Shown: piece after piece, positions 1 to 8,228 of the stretch
How the letters are laid out: each line of letters begins with the position of its first letter
Numbering within the stretch: the first letter of the stretch is position 1
NCBI GenBank assembly: GCA_030681555.1
Contig: JAUXRW010000135.1
Coordinates: forward strand, 1 to 47,373
Source of the DNA: Acidimicrobiales bacterium
GTDB taxonomy: Bacteria > Actinomycetota > Acidimicrobiia > Acidimicrobiales > VFJN01
DNA length: 47,373 nucleotides
Reading direction: 5' to 3'
Notes under the pieces: model-generated
Seen by the model: only the letters and a program-made list of their open reading frames with translations
Databases searched by the model: none
What the model was told of the DNA's origin: nothing
Position numbers and translations under genes: made by a program

Positions 1-13
1 CACCCCTCACCTC

Positions 14-1102
14 ATGGAGGGCTACAGCGCGCAGGAGGACGTCTTCACCCGCACCCTTCCGGCCCTGACGCTGATCCTGCTGCTCGAGGCGGGCGGCGCA
101 CTCAACGCCGAGTTCACGTGGTGGCAGAACGCCCTCGCCGCAGCAGCTGCGCTCGGCCTGCTCCTCGCCGCGTGGGCCGCGGTGAACCGGGCGCGCGGCC
201 GACACGCCCTGGCCCGTCCCGGCCGCGTCGGGTTCGGGGAGATCGCCGTCTTCGTGCTGGTGCCCCCGCTGGTGACGGTGGTGATCGGCGGCCAACTTGC
301 GCAGGGGGCCGGTATCGCCGTGCTCAACGTCGCCCTGCTCGGCAGCATCTACCTCGTCACCAGCTACGGCCTCGTCCCGCTCACCCGGTGGGCGCTCGCC
401 AAGACCGCCCGCGAGGTTGGTGCCGTCGCCGGGTTGCTCGGGCGAGCCCTGCCCCTCCTGCTGCTGATACAGATCGTGCTGTTCATCAACACCGAGATGT
501 GGCAGGTTGCCGACGGCTTCGACGGCTGGTCCCTGGCGCTGGCCATCGGCCTGTTCGCCCTCGTCGGCATCGGCTTCCTCCTGACGCGGCTCCCGCGTGA
601 GCTCGGGCGGCTGGCCACCTTCGCCGACGACGAGGAGCTCGGCGCGGCGGTGGCGGGCACGCCGGCGGAGGCGCTCCTCGGCAGACTGGGTCCGGCGGCC
701 GCCGAGCCATCCCCGCTCTCGAGCCGCCAGCGCGGCAACGTGCTGCTGGTCGCCCTGTTCAGCCAGGGACTGCAGGTGCTGATCGTGACGATCCTCGTCG
801 GCGCCTTCTTCGTGACCTTCGGCCTTGTCACCATCACCCCGGCGGTCATCCAATCGTGGCTGGACCACTCGGGCGACGTGCTGACGACGTTCCCCCTGGC
901 CGGCCGCCAGGTGGAGGTGACGGTCGAGCTGCTCAAGATCTCGGCGTTCCTCGCGTCGTTCAGCGGCCTGTACTTCACGGTCGTCCTCGTCACCGACGCG
1001 ACGTACCGCGAGGAGTTCTTCGACGAGATCCTGGCGGAGCTCCGGCAGACCTTCGCCGTGCGGGCCGTGTACCTGCGGGCCCGGGACGCGGGGCCGGCCT
1101 GA
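14..1102 (+). CDS. Polytopic membrane protein, unassigned (possibly 5' partial)
   Basis: The 362-residue product is strongly hydrophobic, with about seven or eight membrane segments near residues 14-30, 38-57, 76-92, 99-120, 141-158, 171-191, 242-270 and 306-326. A cytosol-like acidic loop lies around 200-240. I recognise no catalytic motif or transporter signature. The frame stays open from the ATG at 14 back to the window edge and no ribosome binding site fits before the edge, so the true start may lie upstream. The next gene begins one base after the stop, which suggests co-transcription. That this is a real membrane protein is secure; its function is unknown. Confidence 0.75.
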   Translation: MEGYSAQEDVFTRTLPALTLILLLEAGGALNAEFTWWQNALAAAAALGLLLAAWAAVNRARGRHALARPGRVGFGEIAVFVLVPPLVTVVIGGQLAQGAGIAVLNVALLGSIYLVTSYGLVPLTRWALAKTAREVGAVAGLLGRALPLLLLIQIVLFINTEMWQVADGFDGWSLALAIGLFALVGIGFLLTRLPRELGRLATFADDEELGAAVAGTPAEALLGRLGPAAAEPSPLSSRQRGNVLLVALFSQGLQVLIVTILVGAFFVTFGLVTITPAVIQSWLDHSGDVLTTFPLAGRQVEVTVELLKISAFLASFSGLYFTVVLVTDATYREEFFDEILAELRQTFAVRAVYLRARDAGPA

Positions 1103-1103
1103 C

Positions 1104-1520
1104 GTGCCCGCATGGACGTGCCCCGAGTGCGGGCGGCAGTTCGCCCGCACCCGCCAGGGCCACGAGTGCGCCCCGGCCATGACCCTCGAGGAGTACTTCT
1201 CGACCGGGCCGGCGCGGGAGCGGCCCATCTACGACGCGGTGCGGGCCCACCTGGACTCGCTCGGCCCCGTGCACGTCGAGCCCGTCTCCGTCGGCATCTT
1301 CATGAAGGCCCCCAGGCTCGTGTGCCAGCTGCGGCCGATGACGAGGTGGGTGGCGCTGTCGTTCTCGGTCGACCGCGTCCTCACCGACCCGCGCATCAGC
1401 CGCAAGCCCATCCCCTACAGCGGCCGGTGGTTCCACGTGGTCAACCTCACGGGCCCCGATGACGTGGACGACGCCGTGCGCGGCTGGCTCACGGAGGCCT
1501 ACCTCGCGGCCCTCGAGTAG
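1104..1520 (+). CDS. DUF5655-like protein with N-terminal CxxC...HxC zinc-finger-like motif
   Basis: The product has 138 residues. The N-terminus reads CPECGRQFARTRQGHEC, a pattern able to bind one metal ion. The rest (TLEEYFSTG, then VSVGIFMKAPRLVCQLRP and WVALSFSVDR) matches my memory of DUF5655-type proteins, small alpha/beta proteins often found in actinobacteria. The GTG start lies one base after the preceding stop, so translation is probably coupled to the membrane protein upstream. The molecular function is not known. Confidence 0.7.
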   Translation: MPAWTCPECGRQFARTRQGHECAPAMTLEEYFSTGPARERPIYDAVRAHLDSLGPVHVEPVSVGIFMKAPRLVCQLRPMTRWVALSFSVDRVLTDPRISRKPIPYSGRWFHVVNLTGPDDVDDAVRGWLTEAYLAALE

Positions 1521-1524
1521 CCGG

Positions 1525-1530
1525 TATCCT
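1525..1530 (+). promoter_or_regulatory. Candidate -10 (TATCCT) for the amphi-Trp gene
   Basis: TATCCT fits the actinobacterial TAnnnT -10 pattern. It would place transcription start near 1537, leaving about 30 nt of leader that carries the strong ribosome binding site AGGAGG before ATG 1567. No clear -35 is visible. Confidence 0.4.
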
Positions 1531-1566
1531 CGGCGCTCCGCCGGTGGGTGACGACAGGAGGTTCCG

Positions 1567-1824
1567 ATGGCAGGGGAGCGCGACGTCGAGAAGGGCTACA
1601 CCGCGCCGGAGTTCGCCGCGAAGCTGCGACGCCTCGCGGACGCGCTGGAGTCGGGGAGCTCGTTCCGGATCCAGGTGGCGGGGGAGCGCTTCCGGGTCCC
1701 GCGCAACGCCGAGATCAGCGTCGAGCACGAGCGCGAGGGCGACAGCGAAGAGGTCGAGTTCCAGCTCACCTGGAAGGTCGCCGACGTCGAGGACGACGAC
1801 GGAGACGAGGGCGACGAGGTCTGA
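1567..1824 (+). CDS. Amphi-Trp domain-containing protein
   Basis: This acidic protein has 85 residues. The central part (EFAAKLRRLADALESGSSF, then a beta-rich segment EVEFQLTWKV) matches the amphi-Trp domain family: an amphipathic helix followed by paired strands ending in an invariant Trp. The C-terminus is a run of Asp and Glu. ATG 1567 is preceded by AGGAGG at good spacing, one of the clearest ribosome binding sites in the window. The family is common in haloarchaea and actinobacteria and its biochemical role is not established. Family assignment is fairly secure; role is unknown. Confidence 0.75.
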   Translation: MAGERDVEKGYTAPEFAAKLRRLADALESGSSFRIQVAGERFRVPRNAEISVEHEREGDSEEVEFQLTWKVADVEDDDGDEGDEV

Positions 1825-1933
1825 CGAAGCTCGCCGTAGGCGGGCACTGGGCACGCGGTCCATCCTGCGGGCCTCGCGTCCGACCCCGAGAGGCTAGACA
1901 ACCGCTGTGGCGACCGACGATCGAGGGACGGCG

Positions 1934-2122
1934 ATGCTCGTGCGCAAGGTGATCGGAGGGCTCGCGTGCCTGGTGGGGATCGTCTGGATCCTGCAGGGGC
2001 TGGACATTCGGAAGGGCGACGGCATGTCGGGCCACGGGGAGTGGGCGTTCCTCGGCGGCATCCTGCTGGCGCTCGGCGTCGGGCTGCTGGTCGGCGCCCG
2101 GCGCGGCTCGCCGTCCGACTGA
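1934..2122 (+). CDS. Small membrane protein with two TM segments
   Basis: A 62-residue protein with hydrophobic segments near residues 7-22 and 38-54 and a short charged C-terminus. I chose ATG 1934 because AGGGA lies just upstream; an in-frame GTG at 1907 would add nine non-conserved-looking residues and lacks a site. It resembles the short two-helix integral membrane proteins frequent in high-GC actinobacteria, but I cannot name a family. It lies immediately upstream of the LexA box of dnaE2 and is probably a separate transcription unit. Confidence 0.6.
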   Translation: MLVRKVIGGLACLVGIVWILQGLDIRKGDGMSGHGEWAFLGGILLALGVGLLVGARRGSPSD

Positions 2123-2147
2123 GCTTCTGCGGTCGCGTTTGACGAGC

Positions 2148-2163
2148 ACGAACAGGTGTTCGA
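2148..2163. promoter_or_regulatory. LexA (SOS) box upstream of dnaE2
   Basis: The 16-mer ACGAACAGGTGTTCGA differs by one base from the mycobacterial/actinobacterial LexA consensus TCGAAC-N4-GTTCGA. It ends 10 nt before the preferred dnaE2 start at 2174 and covers the alternative GTG at 2156, which argues against that start. DNA-damage control of dnaE2 through LexA is established in mycobacteria; here it is inferred from the site alone. Confidence 0.85.
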
Positions 2164-2173
2164 TCATGGCGGG

Positions 2174-5100
2174 ATGGGGTTCAACAACCCGGATGTGAGC
2201 TGGTCGGAGCTCGAGCGCACCCTCTCTGACCGGTCGCGCCGGCCCACCCCGCCCCGTCCCAGCGGCGCCAACGGGGGCGACAGCCCTGCGTGGTCGTCGG
2301 TCCGCTCGGCCTACGTACCGCCCGCCCGGCTCGAGCGACGGGCGGCTTCGGTGCCCTACGCCGAGCTGCACTGCCACTCGAACTTCAGCTTCCTGGACGG
2401 GTCATCGGCCCCCGAGGAGCTGGCCGAGGAGGCCGCCCGGCTCGGCCTCGACGCCCTCGCCCTCACCGACCACGACGGCTTCTACGGCGTGGTCCGGTTC
2501 GCGGAGGCGGCCCGGGCCGTGGGCGTCCCCACCGTCTTCGGGGCCGAGCTGTCCCTCGACCTCACCCGGCCGCAGAACGGTGCCCCCGACCCGGAGGGCT
2601 CCCACCTCCTCGTGGTCGCCCGGGACCCGCAGGGCTACGCCGCGCTGGCGTCCGCGATCAGCGCGGCGCAGCTGGCCGGCGCCGAGAAGGGCAAGCCTGT
2701 CTACGATGGCATCGCCTTCGAGGAGGTCCACCGCGACCACTGGCTCGTGCTCACCGGGTGTCGCAAGGGGGCGGTGCCTCGGGCCCTGATGGCCGACGGT
2801 CCCGCGGCGGCGGCCCGCGAGCTCCAGGCGCTCGTCGCCACGTTCGGCCGCCACAACGTCGTCGTCGAGCTGTGCGACCACGGCCATCCGCTCGACGCCG
2901 CCCGCAACGACGCCCTCGCCTCGCTCGCCATGGTCGCGGGCGTCGAGGTGGTCGCCACCACCAACGCCCACTACGCCACGCCCGCGCAGCGCCGCCTGGC
3001 GACGGCCATGGCTGCGGTGCGGGCCCGCCGCAGCCTCGACGAACTCGACAGCTGGCTCCCGGGGGGCGCCGGCGCGCACCTGCGCTCGGGAGAGGAGCAG
3101 ACCCGCCGCTTCGCCCGGTGGCCCGGCGCCGTGGCGACGGCAGCCGAGCTGGGCCGGGCCTGCGCCTTCGACCTGCACCTCGTGGCTCCGAAGCTCCCGC
3201 CCTACCTGTGCCCCGACGGCCTCGACGAGATGGCCTTCCTCCGGCGGCTCACCGAGGAGGGCGCAACGGCCCGCTACGGCCCGCGCGGTGCCGAGCGGGT
3301 GCCCGGCGCCTACGCGCAGATCGACCACGAGCTGGCCCTCATCGAGGCCCTCGGGTTCCCCGGCTACTTCCTCGTTGTGTGGGACATCGTCACGTTCTGC
3401 CGGCGCAAGGACATCTACTGCCAGGGCCGGGGGAGCGCCGCCAACAGCGCCGTCTGCTACGCCCTCGGCATCACCAGCGTCGACGCCGTGCAGCTCGGGC
3501 TGCTGTTCGAGCGGTTCCTGTCCCCCGAGCGCGACGGTCCGCCCGACATCGACATCGACATCGAGTCGGGCCGTCGGGAGGAGGCCATCCAGCACGTCTA
3601 TGAGCTCCACGGCCGGCGCCACGCCGCGCAGGTGGCCAACGTCATCACCTACCGGGCCAAGTCGTCGGTCCGGGACATGGCCAAGGCGCTCGGCTACGCA
3701 CCCGGCCAGCAGGACGCGTGGTCGAAGCAGGTCGATGCATGGGGACCGCTCGCCGTCACCGCCCGCCAGCAGGCCGAGGCCGGCGGTGGGGACATCCCGG
3801 GCGACGTCCTGGCCCTGGCGGCGGAGATCGAGCACGCCCCCCGGCACCTCGGGATCCACTCCGGCGGGATGGTGATCTGCGACCGTCCCATCGTCGAGGT
3901 GTGCCCGGTGGAGTGGGCGCGGATGGAGGACCGCAGCGTGCTGCAGTGGGACAAGGACGACTGCGCGGCGATCGGTCTGGTGAAGTTCGACCTGCTGGGG
4001 CTGGGGATGCTCGAGGTCCTCCACGGCACCATCGACCACATCGCCGCCACCCATGGCACCCAGTTCGACCTGGCCACGCTCCCGCAGGACGACGAGGTAT
4101 ACGACATGCTCTGCCGGGCCGACTCGGTGGGCGTGTTCCAGGTGGAGTCCCGCGCCCAGATGGCCACCCTGCCCCGCCTGCGCCCCCGCCGGTTCTACGA
4201 CCTCGTGGTGGAGGTAGCGCTGATCCGGCCCGGTCCGATCCAGGGCGGGTCGGTGCACCCTTACATCCGGCGCCGCAACGGCCAGGAAGAGGTCACCTAC
4301 CTCCACCCGCTGCTCGAGCCGAGCCTGGCCAAGACGCTCGGCGTGCCCCTCTTCCAGGAGCAGCTGATGCAGATGGCCATCGACGTGGGCGGGTTCAGCC
4401 CCGGCGAGGCCGACCAGCTGCGGCAGGCGATGGGATCGAAGCGCAGCCACGCCCGCATGGAGCGGCTCCACCAGCGGTTCGTCGACGGCGCCTTGGCCCG
4501 GGAGGTCACGCGGCCCGTCGCCGAGAAGATCTGGGAGAAGCTCGCCGCCTTCGCCAGCTACGGGTTCCCGGAGAGCCACTCGGTGTCGTTCGCGTACCTC
4601 GTGTACGCCTCGTCCTGGCTGAAGCGGTTCTACCCGGCGGCGTTCTGCGCCGGCCTGCTCGATGCCCAGCCGATGGGCTTCTACGCACCGCACACGCTCG
4701 TGCAGGACGCTCGCCGGCACGGGGTGGAGGTGCGCAGGCCCGACCTCAACGCCTCGGCGGCCACGGCCACGCTCCAGCTGCCGGACGGGGTGGTCCCCGG
4801 CGCGGTGGTGCCCGCGGCCCCCTGCGGCGCCGCTCCGGAGACGTGGGGCCGGGGCGGTCCGGCCGTGCGGCTCGGGCTGTCCTACGTGCGGGGGCTCGGG
4901 GACGACCTCGCTGCGGCCATCGCCGCCGGTCGCCCCTACGACGGTCCGGAGGACCTCGCCCGCCGCGTGCCGCTCACGCTGCCCCAGCTCGAGGCCCTGG
5001 CCACCGCCGGAGCCTTGGACTGCTTCGGTGTGCCGCGTCGGGAGGCGCTGTGGGCGGCGGGCGCCGCTGCGCAGGTCGCTCCGGGGCGCGGCGGCGCCCT

Positions 5101-5563
5101 GCGGCTGCCCGGGATCGTCACCGGCCTGGACGCGCCGCCGCTGCCCCCGATGACGCCGGCCGAGCTGGGGCGGGCCGACCTGTGGGCCACCGGGGTGAGC
5201 CCCGAGGGCCATCCCACCCGCTTCGTGCGGCCGTACCTCGACGAGCGCGGGGTCGTCACAGCCGCCGGCCTCGCCGTCGTGGAGCCGGGCACCCGGGTCC
5301 AGGTGGCCGGCGTCGTGACGCACCGCCAGCGCCCGGCGACAGCCGGCGGCACGATGTTCGTGAACCTGGAGGACGAGACCGGGCTCATCAACGTGGTCGT
5401 GTCCGCAGGCTGCTGGCGGCACCACCTCCACGTCGCTCGCACCGCCCCCGCCATGCTCGTGCGAGGTCGCCTCGAGCGAGCCGAGGGCGTCACCAACGTC
5501 ATCGCGGACCGCCTCGAGCGCCTCCCCCTCGACGCCCGCACCCGCAGCCGCGACTTCCGCTGA
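2174..5563 (+). CDS. dnaE2: Error-prone DNA polymerase DnaE2 (ImuC)
   Basis: The 1129-residue C-family polymerase subunit performs translesion and mutagenic synthesis after DNA damage. An N-terminal PHP domain has HCHSNFSF (His66, His68) and LTDHDG (Asp99-Asp101). The polymerase core shows GRGSAANSAVCYALG, the catalytic pair in PDIDIDI (Asp458, Asp460) and a third Asp606 in VKFDLLGL. FQEQLMQMAIDVGGFSPGEA and ASYGFPESHS follow, then a C-terminal OB fold near 1020-1090. The start MGFNNPDVSWSELER resembles the DnaE2 N-terminus, and GTG 2156 lies inside the LexA box. Length and the absence of a long C-terminal tail favour DnaE2 over DnaE1. The usual partners ImuA' and ImuB are not adjacent in this window. 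Confidence 0.95.
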   Translation: MGFNNPDVSWSELERTLSDRSRRPTPPRPSGANGGDSPAWSSVRSAYVPPARLERRAASVPYAELHCHSNFSFLDGSSAPEELAEEAARLGLDALALTDHDGFYGVVRFAEAARAVGVPTVFGAELSLDLTRPQNGAPDPEGSHLLVVARDPQGYAALASAISAAQLAGAEKGKPVYDGIAFEEVHRDHWLVLTGCRKGAVPRALMADGPAAAARELQALVATFGRHNVVVELCDHGHPLDAARNDALASLAMVAGVEVVATTNAHYATPAQRRLATAMAAVRARRSLDELDSWLPGGAGAHLRSGEEQTRRFARWPGAVATAAELGRACAFDLHLVAPKLPPYLCPDGLDEMAFLRRLTEEGATARYGPRGAERVPGAYAQIDHELALIEALGFPGYFLVVWDIVTFCRRKDIYCQGRGSAANSAVCYALGITSVDAVQLGLLFERFLSPERDGPPDIDIDIESGRREEAIQHVYELHGRRHAAQVANVITYRAKSSVRDMAKALGYAPGQQDAWSKQVDAWGPLAVTARQQAEAGGGDIPGDVLALAAEIEHAPRHLGIHSGGMVICDRPIVEVCPVEWARMEDRSVLQWDKDDCAAIGLVKFDLLGLGMLEVLHGTIDHIAATHGTQFDLATLPQDDEVYDMLCRADSVGVFQVESRAQMATLPRLRPRRFYDLVVEVALIRPGPIQGGSVHPYIRRRNGQEEVTYLHPLLEPSLAKTLGVPLFQEQLMQMAIDVGGFSPGEADQLRQAMGSKRSHARMERLHQRFVDGALAREVTRPVAEKIWEKLAAFASYGFPESHSVSFAYLVYASSWLKRFYPAAFCAGLLDAQPMGFYAPHTLVQDARRHGVEVRRPDLNASAATATLQLPDGVVPGAVVPAAPCGAAPETWGRGGPAVRLGLSYVRGLGDDLAAAIAAGRPYDGPEDLARRVPLTLPQLEALATAGALDCFGVPRREALWAAGAAAQVAPGRGGALRLPGIVTGLDAPPLPPMTPAELGRADLWATGVSPEGHPTRFVRPYLDERGVVTAAGLAVVEPGTRVQVAGVVTHRQRPATAGGTMFVNLEDETGLINVVVSAGCWRHHLHVARTAPAMLVRGRLERAEGVTNVIADRLERLPLDARTRSRDFR

Positions 5564-5576
5564 CCTCGTGCCCGTC

Positions 5577-5593
5577 GCGCCCGCCGCGGGCGC
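5577..5593 (+). terminator. Stem-loop after dnaE2
   Basis: GCGCCCG and CGGGCGC form a 7-bp GC stem with a 3-nt loop starting 14 nt after the dnaE2 stop. No U-run follows, as is usual for high-GC actinobacterial terminators, so termination is inferred. Confidence 0.4.
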
Positions 5594-5656
5594 AGGGCAA
5601 GCGCGCAGGGATGCGGCGACCGGTGCACGCTGCCGGCCTCTCACGGCTCCCGTAGA

Positions 5657-5753
5657 GGTTCGGGGCATGACGGGCCCCCGCGGGGCACGGCTGCCCCCTT
5701 CTCGGGCTCAGGGGTTCGGGGCAGGATGAGCCGTCGCGGGCCACGCGTGCCCT
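5657..5753. repeat. Two imperfect direct repeats, each with inverted arms
   Basis: Two units begin GGTTCGGGGCA at 5657 and 5713. Each has exactly 24 nt and then a complementary arm starting TGCCCC (5692) or TGCCCT (5748). In the second unit the arms extend to GGTTCGGGGCA and TGCCCTGAACC, 10 of 11 positions complementary. They fill the 273-bp gap between dnaE2 and the next gene. No coding sequence is apparent there. Confidence 0.5.
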
Positions 5754-5796
5754 GAACCGGTGGGCAGACGTCACCGCTGCTGCGGACGAACGCGCT

Positions 5797-5819
5797 GGGC
5801 TTCCCCGCAGCGGAAGCCC
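5797..5819. repeat. Inverted repeat just upstream of a promoter
   Basis: GGGCTTCC and GGAAGCCC form a perfect 8-bp dyad with a 7-nt spacer. It ends six bases before the -10 hexamer of the following gene, a position suited to an operator as well as to a hairpin. Confidence 0.4.
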
Positions 5820-5824
5820 GGTCG

Positions 5825-5830
5825 TAACGT
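5825..5830 (+). promoter_or_regulatory. Leaderless -10, TAACGT
   Basis: TAACGT lies 6 nt before ATG 5837, so transcription probably starts at or next to the start codon. No ribosome binding site is present. Confidence 0.55.
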
Positions 5831-5836
5831 GCGGTC

Positions 5837-6736
5837 ATGCCTTCGTCGAAGCGGCAACCGTCCAAGCAGAAGCGGGCCAGCCAGAACCGCGCCCAGCGCG
5901 CTGCGCTGAGCGTTCGCCGCGATGCCGCGTCGGCTCCGTCCTCGACGTCGAGCTCCAGCGGTTCCGGGGGCGACGGTCGCTCGTCGCTGCTGGGGCGCCT
6001 GCGGGGGGCGTCGTTCGCTACGCCAGCGGCCCCGCCTTCCGGTGATCGGGCCGCCGACCGCGCCGCCGCCCGCTCCGCCCAGCCCGTCGGCTATCGCGCC
6101 GCGCTGTCCGGCGTCATGGCGGCGGGGGCCGGCCTGCTGCTCTGCCTCGTCTTCATCAAGGTGCCCGTGACCGACGACGGCGATCTGTACACCAAGGAGC
6201 GCCTCAGCGCCGAGTGGTCCGACACCGCGCGGCGCGCCGCAGTCGAGGCGCCGGACGCCACGGCCGACGATCTCGTCGACGACATCGACGAGTGGGCCCC
6301 CGACCGCAGCAAGGACCTCCTGGCCAAGGCGCTCTGGCCGTACTCGGCGTTCATCATCCTGCCGGTGATCGGCGCCGTGCTCGGCTTCCGGGCCGTGTCG
6401 CGCCGTCGCCCCAGCAAGGTGATCAGCCGGGCCATGTTCGCCACCCTCTTCGGGGCGTTCCTGACGCAGGGGCTCTTCCTCATCTTTCTCCCGAGCATCC
6501 TCGCCCTCGGCGTGGCGATGTTCCAGGTGCGCAAGTACGAGACCGCCGTCGCCGCGGCTGCCGCCACCGCCGTCGCGGAGGGCGGCGGCGACGTCATCGA
6601 CGCCGACGTCATCGACGCCGACATCGTGGATGATCCGGACGACCCGGACAGCACCCCGGACGTCGTCAACGCGGAGGTCGTCGACGATCCGAACGGGTCG
6701 GCCGCCGGCGATGCGGCGCACCCCGACCGGAGCTGA
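5837..6736 (+). CDS. Membrane protein with charged N-terminus and acidic repeat tail, unassigned
   Basis: The 299-residue protein starts with a very basic, Ser-rich segment (about residues 1-85). Membrane segments follow near 88-108, 166-184 and 199-228. The C-terminus is Ala-rich and then acidic, with a repeated DVIDA motif around 252-264. I do not recognise the family. Translation probably starts on a leaderless transcript at ATG 5837. The following small ORF starts 6 nt after the stop. Function is unknown, though existence as a gene is likely given codon usage and the promoter. Confidence 0.7.
   Translation: MPSSKRQPSKQKRASQNRAQRAALSVRRDAASAPSSTSSSSGSGGDGRSSLLGRLRGASFATPAAPPSGDRAADRAAARSAQPVGYRAALSGVMAAGAGLLLCLVFIKVPVTDDGDLYTKERLSAEWSDTARRAAVEAPDATADDLVDDIDEWAPDRSKDLLAKALWPYSAFIILPVIGAVLGFRAVSRRRPSKVISRAMFATLFGAFLTQGLFLIFLPSILALGVAMFQVRKYETAVAAAAATAVAEGGGDVIDADVIDADIVDDPDDPDSTPDVVNAEVVDDPNGSAAGDAAHPDRS
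6590..6619 (+). repeat. 15-bp perfect tandem duplication inside the gene
   Basis: GACGTCATCGACGCC occurs twice back to back (6590-6604, 6605-6619), encoding DVIDA-DVIDA in the acidic tail. A degenerate third copy follows. Confidence 0.8.
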
Positions 6737-6742
6737 CCGGCG

Positions 6743-6886
6743 ATGTCCCGCCTGCCATGGATGTGCAGACGGGCGTCGGGGGACGACCTGTGGCGCGACC
6801 TCGTCGACGCGTCATGGGCCAGCCGCTCGGAGGTGCTCGTCGGTCGCATCGACGCCCGGGTGGGGCGCCCGTCGACCGCTGGGTAG
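6743..6886 (+). CDS. Small ORF, 47 residues
   Basis: ATG 6743 follows a GGAG about nine bases upstream, six bases after the preceding stop. The product contains DDLWRDLVDASWASRSEV and has no membrane segment. Its composition is protein-like and it would be co-transcribed with the membrane protein upstream. Nothing identifies its family, and it could be a chance ORF. Its stop overlaps the candidate promoter of the acyl-CoA dehydrogenase. Confidence 0.35.
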   Translation: MSRLPWMCRRASGDDLWRDLVDASWASRSEVLVGRIDARVGRPSTAG

Positions 6887-6889
6887 GGT
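6884..6889 (+). promoter_or_regulatory. Candidate -10 (TAGGGT) for acyl-CoA dehydrogenase
   Basis: TAGGGT would give a leader of about 34 nt ending in the purine-rich GGGGGAGAG before ATG 6930. Confidence 0.4.
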
Positions 6890-6929
6890 GCGCCTGCAGC
6901 AGCAGCGTCGACGCAGGGGGAGAGCCGCC

Positions 6930-8225
6930 ATGGCCTGGGACTTCTCGACCGAGCCGGAGTTCGAGGAGAAGCTCGAGTGGATGCGGGGCTTCGTCCGCGA
7001 GGAGATCGAACCGCTCGAGACGCTCGACCTCGACGACGACACGCTCCGGAGGCTCACGGACCCGCTGAAGGCGCAGGTGCGGGCCCAGGGCCTGTGGGCG
7101 GCGCACCTCCCGGCGGAGCTGGGTGGGGGCGGGTTCGGGCAGGTGAAGCTCGGCCTCATGCACGAGATCCTCGGGCGCTGCATCTACGCCCCCTCGATCT
7201 TCGGCAACAACGCGCCCGACTCGGGCAACAGCGAGCTGCTGGCCGAGGGCGGCACCGAGGAGCAGAAGGAGCGGTGGATGCGTCCCCTGCTCGACGGCAA
7301 GATCCGCTCGGCCTTCTCGATGACCGAGCCAGGGGCCGGCGCCGACCCTACGCTCCTCGTCACGCGCGCCGAGCGCGACGGCGACGAGTGGGTGATCAAC
7401 GGGCACAAGTGGTTCACGAGCAACGGGTCGACGGCCGACATCCTCATCGTCATGGCGGTGTCGAACCCCGACGTCCACCCGTACCAGGGCAGCTCGATGT
7501 TCATCGTGCCGGTGGACACCCCCGGCGTCGAGATCGTGCGCGACATCCCCACCATGGCCGAGCCCCACCACGTCACCGGGCAGCTCGGCGGCCACGCCGA
7601 GATCATCTACCGGGACGTCCGCATCCCCTTCGATCACATCGTGGGTGGCCAAGCCGGCCTCGGACAGGGCTTCACGCTCGCGCAGAAGCGCCTCGGCCCC
7701 GGGCGCATCCACCACGCGATGCGCTGGCTCGGCCAGGGCCAGCGGGCGTTCGACATGCTGTGCGAGCGCTCGCTGTCGCGCTACACCCACGGGTCGACGC
7801 TGGCGGAGAAGCAGATGGTGCAGGACTGGATCGCCACCTCGGCCACGGAGATGCAGGCGGCGCGCCTCCTGACCCTGCACGCCGCGTGGAAGATGGACCA
7901 GGTCGGTGCGTCGAAGTCCCGCGTCGAGATCGCGATGATCAAGTGGTGGGGCGCAAAGGTGCTCTACGAGGTGATCGACCGGGCCATCCAGGTGCACGGC
8001 AGCCTCGGGTACACGACCGACCTGCCGCTCGAGTCGATGTACCGCCATGCCCGCGCCGCCCGCATCTACGACGGCCCGGACGAGGTCCACAAGGTCACCC
8101 TCGCCCGCCAGATCCTGAAGCGCTACGAGCCTCACGACGTGCCGAGCGACCACGTCCCCTCGCGCCGGGCGGCGGCGATCGAGAAGTTCGCCGATCAGCT
8201 CGACACTGCTGCGCTCAACTCCTGA
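6930..8225 (+). CDS. Acyl-CoA dehydrogenase family protein (ACAD10/11-like)
   Basis: A 431-residue FAD enzyme that should introduce a double bond alpha-beta to the thioester of an acyl-CoA. The helical N-terminal domain, the middle motif SAFSMTEPGAGADPTLL and the C-terminal VHGSLGYTTDLPLESMYRHA are all present, so the protein is full length. The substrate-site segment reads IYDGPDEVH, where many family members have YEG with the catalytic Glu. The Asp form is my recollection of the ACAD10/11 branch, so I do not call it inactive. ATG 6930 is chosen because of the GGGGGAGAG upstream; the frame is open further upstream without domain content. The exact substrate cannot be told. Confidence 0.9.
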   Translation: MAWDFSTEPEFEEKLEWMRGFVREEIEPLETLDLDDDTLRRLTDPLKAQVRAQGLWAAHLPAELGGGGFGQVKLGLMHEILGRCIYAPSIFGNNAPDSGNSELLAEGGTEEQKERWMRPLLDGKIRSAFSMTEPGAGADPTLLVTRAERDGDEWVINGHKWFTSNGSTADILIVMAVSNPDVHPYQGSSMFIVPVDTPGVEIVRDIPTMAEPHHVTGQLGGHAEIIYRDVRIPFDHIVGGQAGLGQGFTLAQKRLGPGRIHHAMRWLGQGQRAFDMLCERSLSRYTHGSTLAEKQMVQDWIATSATEMQAARLLTLHAAWKMDQVGASKSRVEIAMIKWWGAKVLYEVIDRAIQVHGSLGYTTDLPLESMYRHARAARIYDGPDEVHKVTLARQILKRYEPHDVPSDHVPSRRAAAIEKFADQLDTAALNS

Positions 8226-8228
8226 GCG

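Noticed and set aside
2156-2173. GTG 2156 as dnaE2 start
   Set aside because: It lies within the LexA box, and the conserved N-terminus begins at ATG 2174.
2402-5668. Long open frame of over 1000 codons on the minus strand opposite dnaE2
   Set aside because: It is a GC-rich shadow frame; the plus strand encodes a complete DnaE2 with catalytic motifs, and the minus frame has no domain content.
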